This document shows positions 24,685 through 34,700 of a stretch of DNA of 64,000 bases, in pieces; position 1 is the first letter of the stretch, and each line of letters starts with the position of its first letter. A program made the translations under genes and the position numbers. Source of the stretch: Prevotella sp. AGR2160 (GTDB lineage: Bacteria; Bacteroidota; Bacteroidia; Bacteroidales; Bacteroidaceae); NCBI RefSeq assembly GCF_000424185.1, contig NZ_AUJK01000003.1, forward strand, positions 62,001 to 126,000, in the 5' to 3' direction. A model generated the notes under the pieces. That model did no database searches, was not told the DNA's origin, and worked only from the letters and a program-made list of their open reading frames with translations.

Positions 24685-25560
24685 TTACAGGGCATTGAGA
24701 ACCTGCTCCTTGATCTGCTCCAGTTCGTCCTTCATCTTCACCACGATATTCTGCATCTCGGCATTGTTGCTCTTCGAACCCGTGGTGTTGATCTCACGGC
24801 CCATCTCCTGAGCGATGAAACCGAGCTTCTTGCCGACAGGACGCTCCTCGTCCATCGTCTCACGGAAATATTTCAGATGATTCGTCAGACGCTGCTTCTC
24901 CTCACTGATGTCGAGCTTCTCAATATAATAGATCAGCTCCTGCTCCAGGCGGTTCTTATCATATTCTACCTCGGGAATCTGCTCCAGGCCCTTGATGATC
25001 TGCTCCTTAATCTTCGGCACACGGCTCTTCTCAAAAGGCTCGATACTCTTCAGCAGCGCCTCGATATTGTCGACCTTCTCATGGAACTTCTTCTCCAGGG
25101 CAGCTCCCTCCTGACGGCGGAAGGACTGCAGGGCGGCAATCGCCTCTTCAATGGCCTTCGAGGCAACGGCCCACTCCTCATCATCGAGGGTCTCCGTCTC
25201 TGTCGTCGTCAGCACGTCAGGGAGACGGAGGAGGACAGAGAACCAGTCCTGCGGCTCGGGGATGCCCGTTCTCTGGGCGAGTTCCTTAATCTGATGATAG
25301 TAGTTTTCCACCAGTTCACCGTTGACCGGCGTGGCATCCGTTCCGGCTTCCTTCTCTACCCAGATGGCGAAGTCTACCTTGCCGCGCTCCAGCGCTTTCG
25401 TGATGGTCCGGCGAATCTCCATCTCCTTCTCACGGTAGATCGGGGCAATACGTGTGGAGAGATCAAGACTCTTCGAATTCAGTGATTTAATCTCTACATT
25501 GATCTTCTTTCCTTTGTAAGTGACTACGGCTTTTCCATAGCCAGTCATGGATTGTATCAT
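24685..25560 (-). CDS. yicC: YicC-family endoribonuclease
   Basis: A 291-residue protein matching YicC along its length: MIQSMTGYGKAVV at the N-terminus, VEIKSLNSKSLDL, and the C-terminal block FIAQEMGREINTTGSKSNNAEMQ. Family members are RNA endonucleases linked to small-RNA turnover and stationary phase in enterics; the role in Bacteroidetes is not established here. It is first of a leftward yicC-gmk-nadD run and is divergent from tsaB. Confidence 0.94.
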   Translation of the reverse strand: MIQSMTGYGKAVVTYKGKKINVEIKSLNSKSLDLSTRIAPIYREKEMEIRRTITKALERGKVDFAIWVEKEAGTDATPVNGELVENYYHQIKELAQRTGIPEPQDWFSVLLRLPDVLTTTETETLDDEEWAVASKAIEEAIAALQSFRRQEGAALEKKFHEKVDNIEALLKSIEPFEKSRVPKIKEQIIKGLEQIPEVEYDKNRLEQELIYYIEKLDISEEKQRLTNHLKYFRETMDEERPVGKKLGFIAQEMGREINTTGSKSNNAEMQNIVVKMKDELEQIKEQVLNAL

Positions 25561-25582
25561 AATAGTTCACGTTAAATTTCTG

Positions 25583-25590
25583 CAAAACTA
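25583..25590 (-). promoter_or_regulatory. yicC promoter -7 box
   Basis: Read leftward, TAGTTTTG matches TAnnTTTG. The leftward start of yicC at 25560 is about 23 bases downstream. The -33 element is weak. Confidence 0.55.
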
Positions 25591-25612
25591 CAAAAAAATC
25601 GGGAAAAATCAG

Positions 25613-25620
25613 TAAATTTG
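25613..25620 (+). promoter_or_regulatory. tsaB promoter -7 box
   Basis: TAAATTTG matches TAnnTTTG and lies 27 bases before the tsaB start, back to back with the yicC box. Confidence 0.55.
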
Positions 25621-25646
25621 CACCTTATAATAAGAAAATATTTTTT

Positions 25647-26339
25647 ATGTCGGTCATATTAAACATTGAAACGAGCACGAACGTGTGCTCTGTCGCCGTC
25701 TCTCAGAACGGTGAATGTATTTTCAACAAAGAGGACCACAGTGGTCCTAACCATGCTGAGCAGTTGGGTCAGTTTGTTGACGAGGCGCTCTCTTTCACGG
25801 ACAACCACGCCATTCCTTTCGATGCCGTCGCTGTCAGTGGAGGACCCGGTTCCTACACGGGACTGCGCATCGGCACGTCCATGGCCAAGGGTATCTGCTA
25901 CGGCCGTAGTCTGAAGCTCATCGCTGTGCCGACCCTCGAGCTCCTCTGTGTCCCCGTTCTCCTCAAGGAGCTCATCCCCGAGGAGAATGCCCTGTTGGTA
26001 CCGATGATCGATGCCCGCCGCATGGAAGTCTACGCACAAGTCTTCGACCGCAGCCTGAAGGAGATCCGGCCCATCCAGGCCGATGTCGTCGACGCCGATA
26101 CCTATAAGGAGTATCTCGACCGCGGACCCGTCTATTTCTTCGGCAATGGTGCCGCCAAGTGCATGGAAGCCATCAACCATCCCAATGCCCATCTCGTCCC
26201 GAACATCGAGCCACTGGCCAAGAACATGTTCCCGCTGGCCGAGAAGCGCATCGCCGAGGAGCACTACGAGGATGTAGCCTATTTCGTGCCGTTCTATCTG
26301 AAAGACTTCGTTGCCAAGAAACCCAAGAAACTTTTATAA
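25647..26339 (+). CDS. tsaB: tRNA threonylcarbamoyladenosine biosynthesis protein TsaB
   Basis: The non-catalytic partner of TsaD in making t6A37 on tRNAs that read ANN codons. The 230-residue protein opens VILNIETSTNVCSVAVSQNG and contains VSGGPGSYTGLRIGTSMAKG, both family signatures. It begins a rightward operon tsaB, DUF4290 gene, murA, rimM, dxr, rseP. The next ATG follows its stop immediately. Confidence 0.95.
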   Translation: MSVILNIETSTNVCSVAVSQNGECIFNKEDHSGPNHAEQLGQFVDEALSFTDNHAIPFDAVAVSGGPGSYTGLRIGTSMAKGICYGRSLKLIAVPTLELLCVPVLLKELIPEENALLVPMIDARRMEVYAQVFDRSLKEIRPIQADVVDADTYKEYLDRGPVYFFGNGAAKCMEAINHPNAHLVPNIEPLAKNMFPLAEKRIAEEHYEDVAYFVPFYLKDFVAKKPKKLL

Positions 26340-26340
26340 T

Positions 26341-26949
26341 ATGAACATACAAGGATTGGACTATAATACCCAGCGCGAACAACTCGTGCTCCCGGAATAC
26401 GGCCGTGTGGTACAGAACATGGTCGATTACTGCGTCAACATCCCCGACAAGGCTGAGCGACAGGTATGCGCCGAGACCATCGTCACCATCATGCGACGCA
26501 TGTTCCCGGCCGACCAGGATGCGGAGGACTACGACCGAAAACTGTGGGACCATCTCGCTATGATGAGTCATTTCAAGCTCGACATCGACTATCCTTATGA
26601 CGTAGAGAAAGCCCGTCAGGTCCGTCAGACGCGTCCGAATCCCATCGAGTATCCGATGAAGCGCATCCCCATCCGCCATTACGGTAACCTGATGTTCGAG
26701 GTTTTCGACCAACTCAAGCACATGGAGCCGGGACCAGAGCGTGACGAGCTCGTGCGCATCACCGCCAACCAGATGAAGCGTGACCTCATGCAGTGGAGCC
26801 ACGGCTCCTGCGATGACGAAAAGGTCGCTTCCGACCTCGCGCGGTTCACCGATGGTGTCATCCAGCTCGACCTCGACAGTTTCCAGTTTGACCACATCAA
26901 ACCGGATAGCGGCAATACGAACAACAACGGAAAGAAGAAACGCAGATAG
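26341..26949 (+). CDS. DUF4290 family protein
   Basis: A soluble 202-residue protein matching the Bacteroidetes-specific family DUF4290: MNIQGLDYNTQREQLVLPEYGRVVQ, MRRMFPADQDAEDYDRKLWDHL and NPIEYPMKRIPIRHYG. No signal peptide or membrane segment is seen. The C-terminus is basic (NNNGKKKRR). It lies between tsaB and murA, an arrangement typical of this phylum. The function is unknown; the position suggests a housekeeping role. Confidence 0.88.
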   Translation: MNIQGLDYNTQREQLVLPEYGRVVQNMVDYCVNIPDKAERQVCAETIVTIMRRMFPADQDAEDYDRKLWDHLAMMSHFKLDIDYPYDVEKARQVRQTRPNPIEYPMKRIPIRHYGNLMFEVFDQLKHMEPGPERDELVRITANQMKRDLMQWSHGSCDDEKVASDLARFTDGVIQLDLDSFQFDHIKPDSGNTNNNGKKKRR

Positions 26950-26953
26950 GCCT

Positions 26954-28264
26954 ATGGAGTCGTTCATTATTGAAGGAGGACATCCCCTCCGCGGAACCAT
27001 CAAGCCTCAGGGCGCCAAGAACGAGGCCCTGGAGGTGATCTGTGCCACTCTGTTGACGACAGAGCCGGTACGTATCGACAATATCCCGAACATTCTGGAT
27101 GTCAACAACCTCATCAAACTGCTGCAGGATATCGGCGTAAAGGTCACGCGCCACAGTGCCCACGACTATACCTTCCAGTCGGATGAGCTGGACCTGCACT
27201 ATCTCGGCAGTACCGATTTCGTCCATAAATGCGCGCAGCTCCGTGGCAGTGTGCTGATGATCGGTCCGCTCCTCGGCCGTTTCGGCAAGGCTACGGTAGC
27301 GCAGCCCGGTGGCGACAAGATCGGACGCCGCCGTCTCGACACCCATTTCCTCGGTTTCAAGCATCTCGGCGCGAAGTTCGTCCGTGATGAGGAGCGCAAT
27401 GTCTATGAGATCCAGGCCAAGAAACTCAAGGGCACGTACATGCTCCTCGACGAGGCCTCCGTCACGGGTACGGCCAATATCATCATGGCCGCCGTCATGG
27501 CGGAAGGGACGACAACGATCTACAATGCCGCCTGCGAGCCCTATATCCAACAACTCTGTCACTTGCTGAACCACATGGGTGCCAACATCAGCGGCATCGG
27601 CAGCAACCTCGTCACCATCGTCGGCGTGAAGGAGCTCCATGGCGCCACACACCATATTCTCCCCGACATGATTGAGGTGGGTTCCTTCATCGGCATGGCT
27701 GCCATGTGCGGTGAGGGCGTCCGCATCAAGGACTGCTCGGTGAAGAATCTCGGCATCATCCCCGACGCCTTCCGCCGCCTCGGCGTGAAGATCCATGTGG
27801 AGGATGACGACCTCGTCATTCCACAACAGAAACACTATGCCGTGGAGTCGTTCATCGACGGCACGATCATGACCCTCGCTGATGCTCCATGGCCGGGACT
27901 GACACCAGACCTGCTGTCCGTGCTCCTCGTTGTAGCGACACAAGCCAAGGGCACCGTCCTTATCCATCAGAAAATGTTCGAGAGCCGCCTGTTCTTCGTC
28001 GATAAGCTCATCGACATGGGCGCGCAGATCATCCTCTGCGATCCCCACCGCGCCGTCGTCGTCGGTCATGACCGCCATCGTACGCTCCGCGCCGGCCGTA
28101 TGAGCAGCCCCGATATCCGTGCCGGTATCGCCCTGCTCATCGCTGCCATGGATGCCCATGGCACGAGTCGCATTGAGAATATCGCGCAGATCGACCGTGG
28201 CTACGAGGATATTGAGAACCGTCTCAACCGCCTCGGCGCCTGCATCCGCCGCGTCAGTGAGTAG
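26954..28264 (+). CDS. murA: UDP-N-acetylglucosamine 1-carboxyvinyltransferase
   Basis: First committed step of peptidoglycan synthesis, moving enolpyruvate from PEP to UDP-GlcNAc. The start MESFIIEGGHPLRGTIKPQGAKNEAL gives 436 residues and lies 4 bases after the DUF4290 gene. The active-site loop reads AQPGGDKIGRRRLDTH, so Asp121 stands where E. coli has Cys115. Enzymes with Asp there are active but not alkylated by fosfomycin, so intrinsic resistance is predicted. A frame open upstream to 26780 is only the shadow of its neighbour. Confidence 0.95.
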   Translation: MESFIIEGGHPLRGTIKPQGAKNEALEVICATLLTTEPVRIDNIPNILDVNNLIKLLQDIGVKVTRHSAHDYTFQSDELDLHYLGSTDFVHKCAQLRGSVLMIGPLLGRFGKATVAQPGGDKIGRRRLDTHFLGFKHLGAKFVRDEERNVYEIQAKKLKGTYMLLDEASVTGTANIIMAAVMAEGTTTIYNAACEPYIQQLCHLLNHMGANISGIGSNLVTIVGVKELHGATHHILPDMIEVGSFIGMAAMCGEGVRIKDCSVKNLGIIPDAFRRLGVKIHVEDDDLVIPQQKHYAVESFIDGTIMTLADAPWPGLTPDLLSVLLVVATQAKGTVLIHQKMFESRLFFVDKLIDMGAQIILCDPHRAVVVGHDRHRTLRAGRMSSPDIRAGIALLIAAMDAHGTSRIENIAQIDRGYEDIENRLNRLGACIRRVSE

Positions 28265-28287
28265 GAGGCCTCTCCCAACGATCCCCT

Positions 28288-28332
28288 TGCAGGGGCCGTC
28301 CCTTGTGGCGGCCCGATGCCGGAACGGCATTC
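28288..28332 (+). repeat. Family B element, copy 1
   Basis: TTGCAGGGGCCGTCCC, TTGT, GGCGGCCC forms one hairpin. GATGCCGGAACGGCATTC forms a second. It lies 23 bases after the murA stop. Confidence 0.75.
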
Positions 28333-28366
28333 AAAAAGGGAACATAACGGAAAAATAATAAAATAA

Positions 28367-28942
28367 ATGATCTCCAGAGACTCTATATATAAAATAGGTG
28401 TAATCGGTAAACCTCACGGCGTAAAAGGAGAGGTGACGTTCAACTTCGACGATGATGTTTTCGACCGTACGGATGCCGACTACCTCATCCTCGACGTCGA
28501 CGGAATCCTCGTGCCGTTCTTCATGGAGGAATACCGATTCAAGAATGACGAGATGGCCCTCATGAAGTTCGAGGATATCGACACCCAGGAACAGGCACGC
28601 ACATTGACCGGCTGTGAGGTCTTCTTCCCACGGGAGAAAGCCCAGGAAGCAGAAGGCGAAGCCTCTCTCTCACAGCTCGTCGGTTTCACCCTTGTGAATG
28701 CTGAGGAACTTACCGCTGACGCCGAAAAGGCCAACGGTACTGCTGCCGACGATTCCACCGGTACGCCCGTCGGTACGATCCGCGCCATCGATGACAGTAC
28801 CGCCAACCTTCTCTTGGAGGTAGAGACGCCCAATGGCCGCCAGCTCCTCATCCCCATGAGCGATGATCTCATCACGAATATTGACTGGGAAGGCCATCGC
28901 CTCGTCATGCGCATCCCCGAAGGCCTCCTCGATCTCAACTAG
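28367..28942 (+). CDS. rimM: Ribosome maturation factor RimM
   Basis: Assists 30S head assembly through S19. The 191-residue protein has the N-terminal barrel (YKIGVIGKPHGVKGEVTF) and the C-terminal PRC-like domain (LVGFTLVN to LIPMSDDLITNIDWEGHRLVM). An unusual acidic insert (about residues 116-130, EELTADAEKANGTAADDSTG) lies in the PRC domain. It is separated from murA by a family B repeat and from dxr by 7 bases. Confidence 0.93.
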   Translation: MISRDSIYKIGVIGKPHGVKGEVTFNFDDDVFDRTDADYLILDVDGILVPFFMEEYRFKNDEMALMKFEDIDTQEQARTLTGCEVFFPREKAQEAEGEASLSQLVGFTLVNAEELTADAEKANGTAADDSTGTPVGTIRAIDDSTANLLLEVETPNGRQLLIPMSDDLITNIDWEGHRLVMRIPEGLLDLN

Positions 28943-28949
28943 AACAACA

Positions 28950-30104
28950 ATGAAGAAACAACAGATATGTATCCTCGGCTCCACCGGCTCCATCGGTACC
29001 CAAGCCCTCGATGTCATCGCACAACACCCCGACCGTTATGAGGCCTACTGCCTCACGGCCAACAACAGCGTGGAGAAGCTCGCCGCCCAGGCCCACAAGT
29101 TCCATCCTGCCGCTGTCGTCATCGCCAACGAGGCCCATTACGACGAACTGCAGCAGCTCCTCGCCGACGAGCCCGACATCAAGGTCTATGCCGGCAAGGA
29201 AGCCCTCAACGAAATTGTCGAGGCTGAGCCCATCGATATGGTCCTCGCGGCCATGGTCGGCTTCGCCGGTCTGACGCCGACAATCCATGCTATCCGTGCC
29301 CATAAGAAGATCTGTCTGGCCAACAAGGAGACACTCGTCGTTGCCGGTGAGCTGATCTGTCAGTTGTCCCAGGAGAACCACGCGCCCATCCTTCCCGTGG
29401 ACAGTGAGCACAGCGCCATCTTCCAGAGCCTCGTCGGTGAGGATCAGAATGAGATCGACAAGATCCTGCTGACCTGCAGCGGCGGTCCCTTCCGTCTCTT
29501 CTCACATGAGCAGTTGAAGACCGTCACCGCCGCCGACGCCCTCCGCCATCCGACGTGGGACATGGGCGCAAAGATCACCATCGACTCGGCATCTCTGATG
29601 AACAAAGGTTTTGAGGTCATTGAGGCCAGATGGCTCTTCGGCGTTCCCGCGGAGCAAATCGAGGTACTCATCCATCCGCAGAGCGTCGTCCACAGTGGCG
29701 TCCAGTTCAAAGATGGTGCCGTGAAGGCCCAGCTCGGCGTCCCCGACATGCGACTGCCGATCCAGTACGCCTTCTCTTTCCCCGAACGGCTGAGTCTCAA
29801 CGGCGACCGTCTGAACCTCTTCGACATTCAGCATCTCGACTTCTTTAAGCCCGACACGAAGAAGTTCCCGTGCCTGGCCCTGGCCTACGATGCCATCCGG
29901 AAGGGCGGCAATATGCCGTGCATCCTCAATGCCGCCAACGAGATCGTCAATGCTGCCTTCCGCCGTGGCTACTGCTCCTTCCTCGGTATGGCCGACATCA
30001 TCGAGAAGACCATGGCAAAAGCCACCTTCGACAAGAATCCGGACTACGACGTCTATATGCAGACCGACGCCGAAGCCCGCAAAATAGCAACATCACTCTT
30101 ATAA
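28950..30104 (+). CDS. dxr: 1-deoxy-D-xylulose 5-phosphate reductoisomerase
   Basis: Second step of the non-mevalonate isoprenoid pathway. The 384-residue protein has the NADPH site ILGSTGSIGTQALDVI at the N-terminus, the active-site blocks LANKETLVVAGELI and PVDSEHSAIFQSL, and IDSASLMNKGFEVIEA. The start at 28950 follows rimM by 7 bases; the frame is open further upstream but only inside rimM. rseP begins 4 bases downstream. Confidence 0.97.
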   Translation: MKKQQICILGSTGSIGTQALDVIAQHPDRYEAYCLTANNSVEKLAAQAHKFHPAAVVIANEAHYDELQQLLADEPDIKVYAGKEALNEIVEAEPIDMVLAAMVGFAGLTPTIHAIRAHKKICLANKETLVVAGELICQLSQENHAPILPVDSEHSAIFQSLVGEDQNEIDKILLTCSGGPFRLFSHEQLKTVTAADALRHPTWDMGAKITIDSASLMNKGFEVIEARWLFGVPAEQIEVLIHPQSVVHSGVQFKDGAVKAQLGVPDMRLPIQYAFSFPERLSLNGDRLNLFDIQHLDFFKPDTKKFPCLALAYDAIRKGGNMPCILNAANEIVNAAFRRGYCSFLGMADIIEKTMAKATFDKNPDYDVYMQTDAEARKIATSLL

Positions 30105-30108
30105 GACA

Positions 30109-31485
30109 ATGGAAATTTTTCTGATCAAGGCCCTTCAGTTCGCCTTGGCCATCTCTCTACTCGTACTCCTCCACGAAGGAGGACACTTCTTCTTCTCCAA
30201 GCTCTTCGGCGTAAGAGTGGAGAAGTTCTACCTCTTCTTCGATCCCTGGTTCCATCTCTTCGAGTTCAAGCCGAAGAACAGTGAGACGACCTACGGCATC
30301 GGCTGGCTGCCCCTCGGTGGCTACTGTAAGATTGCCGGTATGATCGACGAGAGCTTCGACACCGAACAGATGAAGAAGCCCGCACAGCCGTGGGAGTTCC
30401 GTTCCAAGCCAGCCTGGCAGCGTCTGCTGATCATGGTCGGTGGTGTCCTCGTCAATTTCATCACGGCCCTCGTGATTTATGCCGCTATCATGTTCCACTG
30501 GGGCGAGACCTATGTCGCCACGAAGGACATGACTTATGGTATGCAGTTCAACCAGGAAGCCAAGGCCATGGGCTTTCAAGACCACGATATTCTTCTCGGT
30601 ACCGATAAAGTAACCTTCAAGGACTTCAATGTCGATGTCTACCGTAAGATCAGTGAGGCCAAGCGTGTCGATGTGCTGCGCCATGGAAAGAAAGTCAGCA
30701 TCTCTCTCTCCGGCGATATCAATCTTCTGGACATGCTGAAGAACAAGCCCGCCTTCATGGTCCCCTATATGCCCAATACGGTCGACAGCATTGTCAAGGG
30801 AGATCCAGCAGACAAGGCCGGCATCCGCCACGGCGATAAGATCCTCGCTTTCAATGGTAAGAAGATCACGACCTACACGGACTTCATGCTTGCCATCAAG
30901 GCCAAGCAGGACGATCTCAACAAGGGCATGAGCCATACCGACAGCGTGAAGATCCTCACCGTTCCCATTGTCTTCCAGCATGCCGGAGCGGCAAAGGCCG
31001 ACACGGCAATGATCACGCTGACACCTGACGTGAAGATCGGGGCCGTCTTCACGAATGTCGTCAAAGATTACAAGCAGACCCACATCACCTACTCCTTCCT
31101 GCAGAGCATCCCCGCCGGTATCAAATATGGCTGGAACGTGCTGAAGAGTTATGTCGACGACATGAAGTATGTATTCTCCGCCGACGGCGTGAAGAGTCTC
31201 GGCGGCTTCGGCGCCATCGGAAACCTCTTCCCCGCACAGTGGGACTGGTACATGTTCTGGAAGATGACGGCATTCCTGAGCATCATCCTCGCCTTCATGA
31301 ATATCCTGCCGATCCCCGCCCTCGACGGCGGCCACGTGGCCTTTCTCCTCTATGAGATGATTACGCACCGCAAACCGAGTGAGAACTTCCTCGTCAAGGC
31401 GGAATATGTCGGCTTCGCCATCCTCATCGTCCTCCTGATCGTGGCGAACCTCAATGATATCCTCCGGGCATTAGGATATATGTAA
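30109..31485 (+). CDS. rseP: Site-2 intramembrane metalloprotease RseP
   Basis: A 458-residue zinc protease that cuts membrane-bound substrates such as anti-sigma factors. Zinc ligands are in LLHEGGHFFFSKLFGVRVE (His22, Glu23, His26) and the third ligand in NILPIPALDGGHV near the C-terminus. A PDZ domain lies about residues 220-260 (SIVKGDPADKAGIRHGDKIL), with a more divergent one before it. About four membrane segments are visible. It is the last gene of the tsaB-murA-rimM-dxr run and is followed 5 bases later by two family A repeats. Confidence 0.95.
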   Translation: MEIFLIKALQFALAISLLVLLHEGGHFFFSKLFGVRVEKFYLFFDPWFHLFEFKPKNSETTYGIGWLPLGGYCKIAGMIDESFDTEQMKKPAQPWEFRSKPAWQRLLIMVGGVLVNFITALVIYAAIMFHWGETYVATKDMTYGMQFNQEAKAMGFQDHDILLGTDKVTFKDFNVDVYRKISEAKRVDVLRHGKKVSISLSGDINLLDMLKNKPAFMVPYMPNTVDSIVKGDPADKAGIRHGDKILAFNGKKITTYTDFMLAIKAKQDDLNKGMSHTDSVKILTVPIVFQHAGAAKADTAMITLTPDVKIGAVFTNVVKDYKQTHITYSFLQSIPAGIKYGWNVLKSYVDDMKYVFSADGVKSLGGFGAIGNLFPAQWDWYMFWKMTAFLSIILAFMNILPIPALDGGHVAFLLYEMITHRKPSENFLVKAEYVGFAILIVLLIVANLNDILRALGYM

Positions 31486-31490
31486 AAGAT

Positions 31491-31517
31491 GTAGGGACAT
31501 GATTGATCATGATCCGC
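31491..31517 (+). repeat. Family A palindrome, copy 6a
   Basis: GTAGGGACATGAT, TG, ATCATGATCCGC, 5 bases after the rseP stop. Confidence 0.85.
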
Positions 31518-31524
31518 AATAAGA

Positions 31525-31550
31525 CGGAACATGATCAATTATGTCCCTAC
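31525..31550 (-). repeat. Family A palindrome, copy 6b (inverted)
   Basis: Same element in opposite orientation to 6a and only 7 bases away, so the pair can also fold together. The remaining bases to gltB (31551-31671) are AT-rich and featureless. Confidence 0.82.
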
Positions 31551-31671
31551 ATTCATTTTGTAATTTGGCACCCGAATAACCTACCTAAAAACACGTTAAA
31601 ACTGCATAATTATGTATTTTTCCTTAATAATCGTAAGTTCTTAAAAATTTATTATTATATTTTTCGCCTTT

Positions 31672-31705
31672 TTTGAGCTTTTTTGAAATAAAACATGTAT
31701 CTTTG
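31672..31705 (+). promoter_or_regulatory. gltB promoter
   Basis: TATCTTTG (31698-31705) is a perfect -7 box, with TTTG (31672-31675) 22 bases upstream. A closer TTTG at 31682-31685 is too near. gltB begins at 31757. Confidence 0.7.
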
Positions 31706-31756
31706 CAACCAAATTGATAGGAAATAGATAATTTCTGAATTATAATACTAGCGTTT

Positions 31757-34700
31757 ATGGCAAAAGGATTGTATAATGCGTCCTACGAGCACGATGCGTG
31801 TGGCGTAGGAATGGTCGTGAATATCCACGGCAACAAGAGCCATGATCTCGTCGACAACGCCTTGAAGGTTCTCGAGAACCTGCGCCATCGTGGTGCAGAG
31901 GGAGCCGACGGCAAGACGGGTGATGGTGCCGGAATCTTACTGCAGATTCCTCATGAGTTTATTCTTCTGCAGGGTATCCCTGTTCCCGAGAAGGGAAAAT
32001 ACGGTACCGGACTGGTCTTTTTGCCTAAGGACGAGAAGCGCCAGCAGCAGATCCTCTCCATTATGATTGAGGAGATTGAGCGTGAGGGCCTGTCCCTGAT
32101 GCATCTCCGTAATGTCCCCACCAATCCCGACTGTCTCGGTGAGGCAGCCCTGGAGTCGGAACCGGACATCAAGCAGGTCTTTGTCACTGGTGTCACCGAT
32201 GATAAGGTGCCGACTTTCGAGCGCACGCTCTATATCATCCGTAAAAAGATTGAGCGCCGCGTTCACGACAAGGACTTCTACATCTGCTCCCTGTCCAGCA
32301 AGAGCATCGTATATAAAGGTATGCTCTCCTCCTTGCAGCTTCGTCAGTATTATCCTGACCTGACCAATAACTACTTCACTTCCGGTCTGGCACTCGTCCA
32401 CAGCCGTTTCTCCACGAACACCTTCCCGACCTGGTCACTGGCCCAGCCGTTCCGTATGCTCGCCCACAATGGTGAGATCAATACCATCCGCGGCAACCGC
32501 GCCTGGATGAAGGCCCGTGAGAGCGTCCTCTCCTCCCCCACCCTCGGCGATATCCATGATATCAGCCCGATCGTTCAGCCGGGAATGAGTGACTCCGCAA
32601 GTCTCGACAATGTCTTCGAGTTCTTCGTCATGAGTGGTCTGTCACTGCCTCACGCCATGGCTGTCATGGTTCCTGAGAGCTTCAACGACAAGAACCCCAT
32701 CTCCGAAGACCTGAAGGCCTTCTATGAATATTACTCCATCCTCATGGAGCCGTGGGACGGCCCTGCCGCCCTCCTCTTCAGCGATGGCCGCTATGCCGGT
32801 GGTATGCTCGACCGTAATGGTCTGCGTCCGGCCCGCTACACCATCACAAAGAACGACACGATGGTCGTTGCCTCTGAGGCCGGTGTCCTTGACTTCGATC
32901 CTACGGAGATCGCTGAGAAAGGACGTCTGCAGCCCGGTAAGATTCTCCTCGTCGATACGCAGGAAGGAAAGATCTACTATGATGGCGAGATCAAGGAGCG
33001 CCTCGCTGCCGAGCATCCCTACCGTCAATGGCTGAACACCAACCGTATCCAACTCGAGAAGATCCACAGTGGCCGTAAGGTCTCCAACGCCGTTGAGAAC
33101 CTCACGCGTAAGGAGATTGAGTTTGGATTTGGAGAGGAGGATGTCGACGGTACGATTGTGCCGATGGCCACGAAAGGTCAGGAGCCTACCGCTTCCATGG
33201 GTAATGACACGCCGCTGGCAGTCCTCTCCGAGAAGCCGCAGATCTTCTTCAACTATTTCCGTCAGCAGTTCGCCCAGGTCACGAACCCGGCAATCGACTC
33301 CATCCGTGAGAACCTCGTGATGAGTCTCACCGAGTATATCGGTCGTGTCGGTACGGGAATCCTCAACCCCGATGAGACCAACTGTAAGATGGTCCGTCTG
33401 CCCCACCCGATCCTGACAAATACCCAACTTGATATTCTTTGTAATATCCGTTATAAAGGCTTCAACACCATCAAGCTCCCCATGCTCTTCGAGCGTGAGA
33501 AAGGTGCCGAAGGTCTCCACGAAGCCCTCGACAAGCTCTGTAAGGCTGCCGAGAAGAGCGTCGATGACGGATACAACTATATCATCCTCTCCGACCGTGA
33601 TGTCGACGAGACGCATGTCGCCATCCCGTCACTCCTCGCCGTGAGTGCCGTACACCACTACCTCATCAATGTCGGCAAGCGTGTACAGACGGCGCTGATC
33701 GTGGAGAGCGGTGAGATCCGCGAGGTGATGCATGCCGCCCTGTTGCTCGGCTATGGCGCCAGCGCCCTCTGCCCGTATATGACCTATGCCGTACTCGACG
33801 ACCTCGTCAAGCGCGGCAAGATCCAGGAGGACTATCCTACTGCCGAGGCCAATTATATCAAGGCCGTGAAGAAGGGCCTTTACAAGATCATGGCCAAGAT
33901 GGGTATCTCTACCATCCGTTCCTACCGTGGCGCTCAGATCTTCGAGGCTGTCGGTCTCTCCGAGAGTCTGCTGAAAGCCTACTTCGGTACAGAGACGAGC
34001 AGCATCGGCGGTATCGGTCTGAAGACTATCGCAAAGGATGCCATTGCCTTCCATGACAAGACCTTCGGCAAGGGTGAGCACCGCAACGCGAAGGGTGAGC
34101 TCGTCGGTCCGAAATTCCTGCCGAACTTCGGCCAGTTCCACTATCGTAAGGACGGTATCAAGCATGCCTGGAATCCGGAGACCATCGCCACACTGCAGCT
34201 TGCTACACGTAAGGGCGACTATAACCTCTTCAAGAAATATACTGATCTCGTAGACCATAAGGAAGAGCCGATCTTCATCCGTGACTTCTTCGACTATAAG
34301 AAGAACCCCATCGATATTAATAAGGTGGAGCCGGTAGAGAAGATCGTCCGTCACTTCGTTACCGGTGCTATGAGTTTCGGTGCCCTGTCAAAAGAGGCTC
34401 ATGAAGCTCTCGCTCTGGCTATGAACTACCTCGGTGCACGTAGCAACACCGGTGAAGGTGGTGAGGACAGCGAGCGCTTCCACGAGACCGTCGACGGTAT
34501 CTCCCTGAGTTCAAAGACCAAGCAGGTGGCCAGTGGCCGTTTCGGTGTCACCACCGAATACCTCGTCAATGCTGAGGAGATTCAGATCAAGGTTGCCCAG
34601 GGCGCTAAGCCTGGTGAGGGTGGCCAGCTGCCGGGCTTTAAGGTTAACGAGATTATCGCCAAGACCCGTCACTCTATTCCGGGCATCTCCCTCATCTCTC

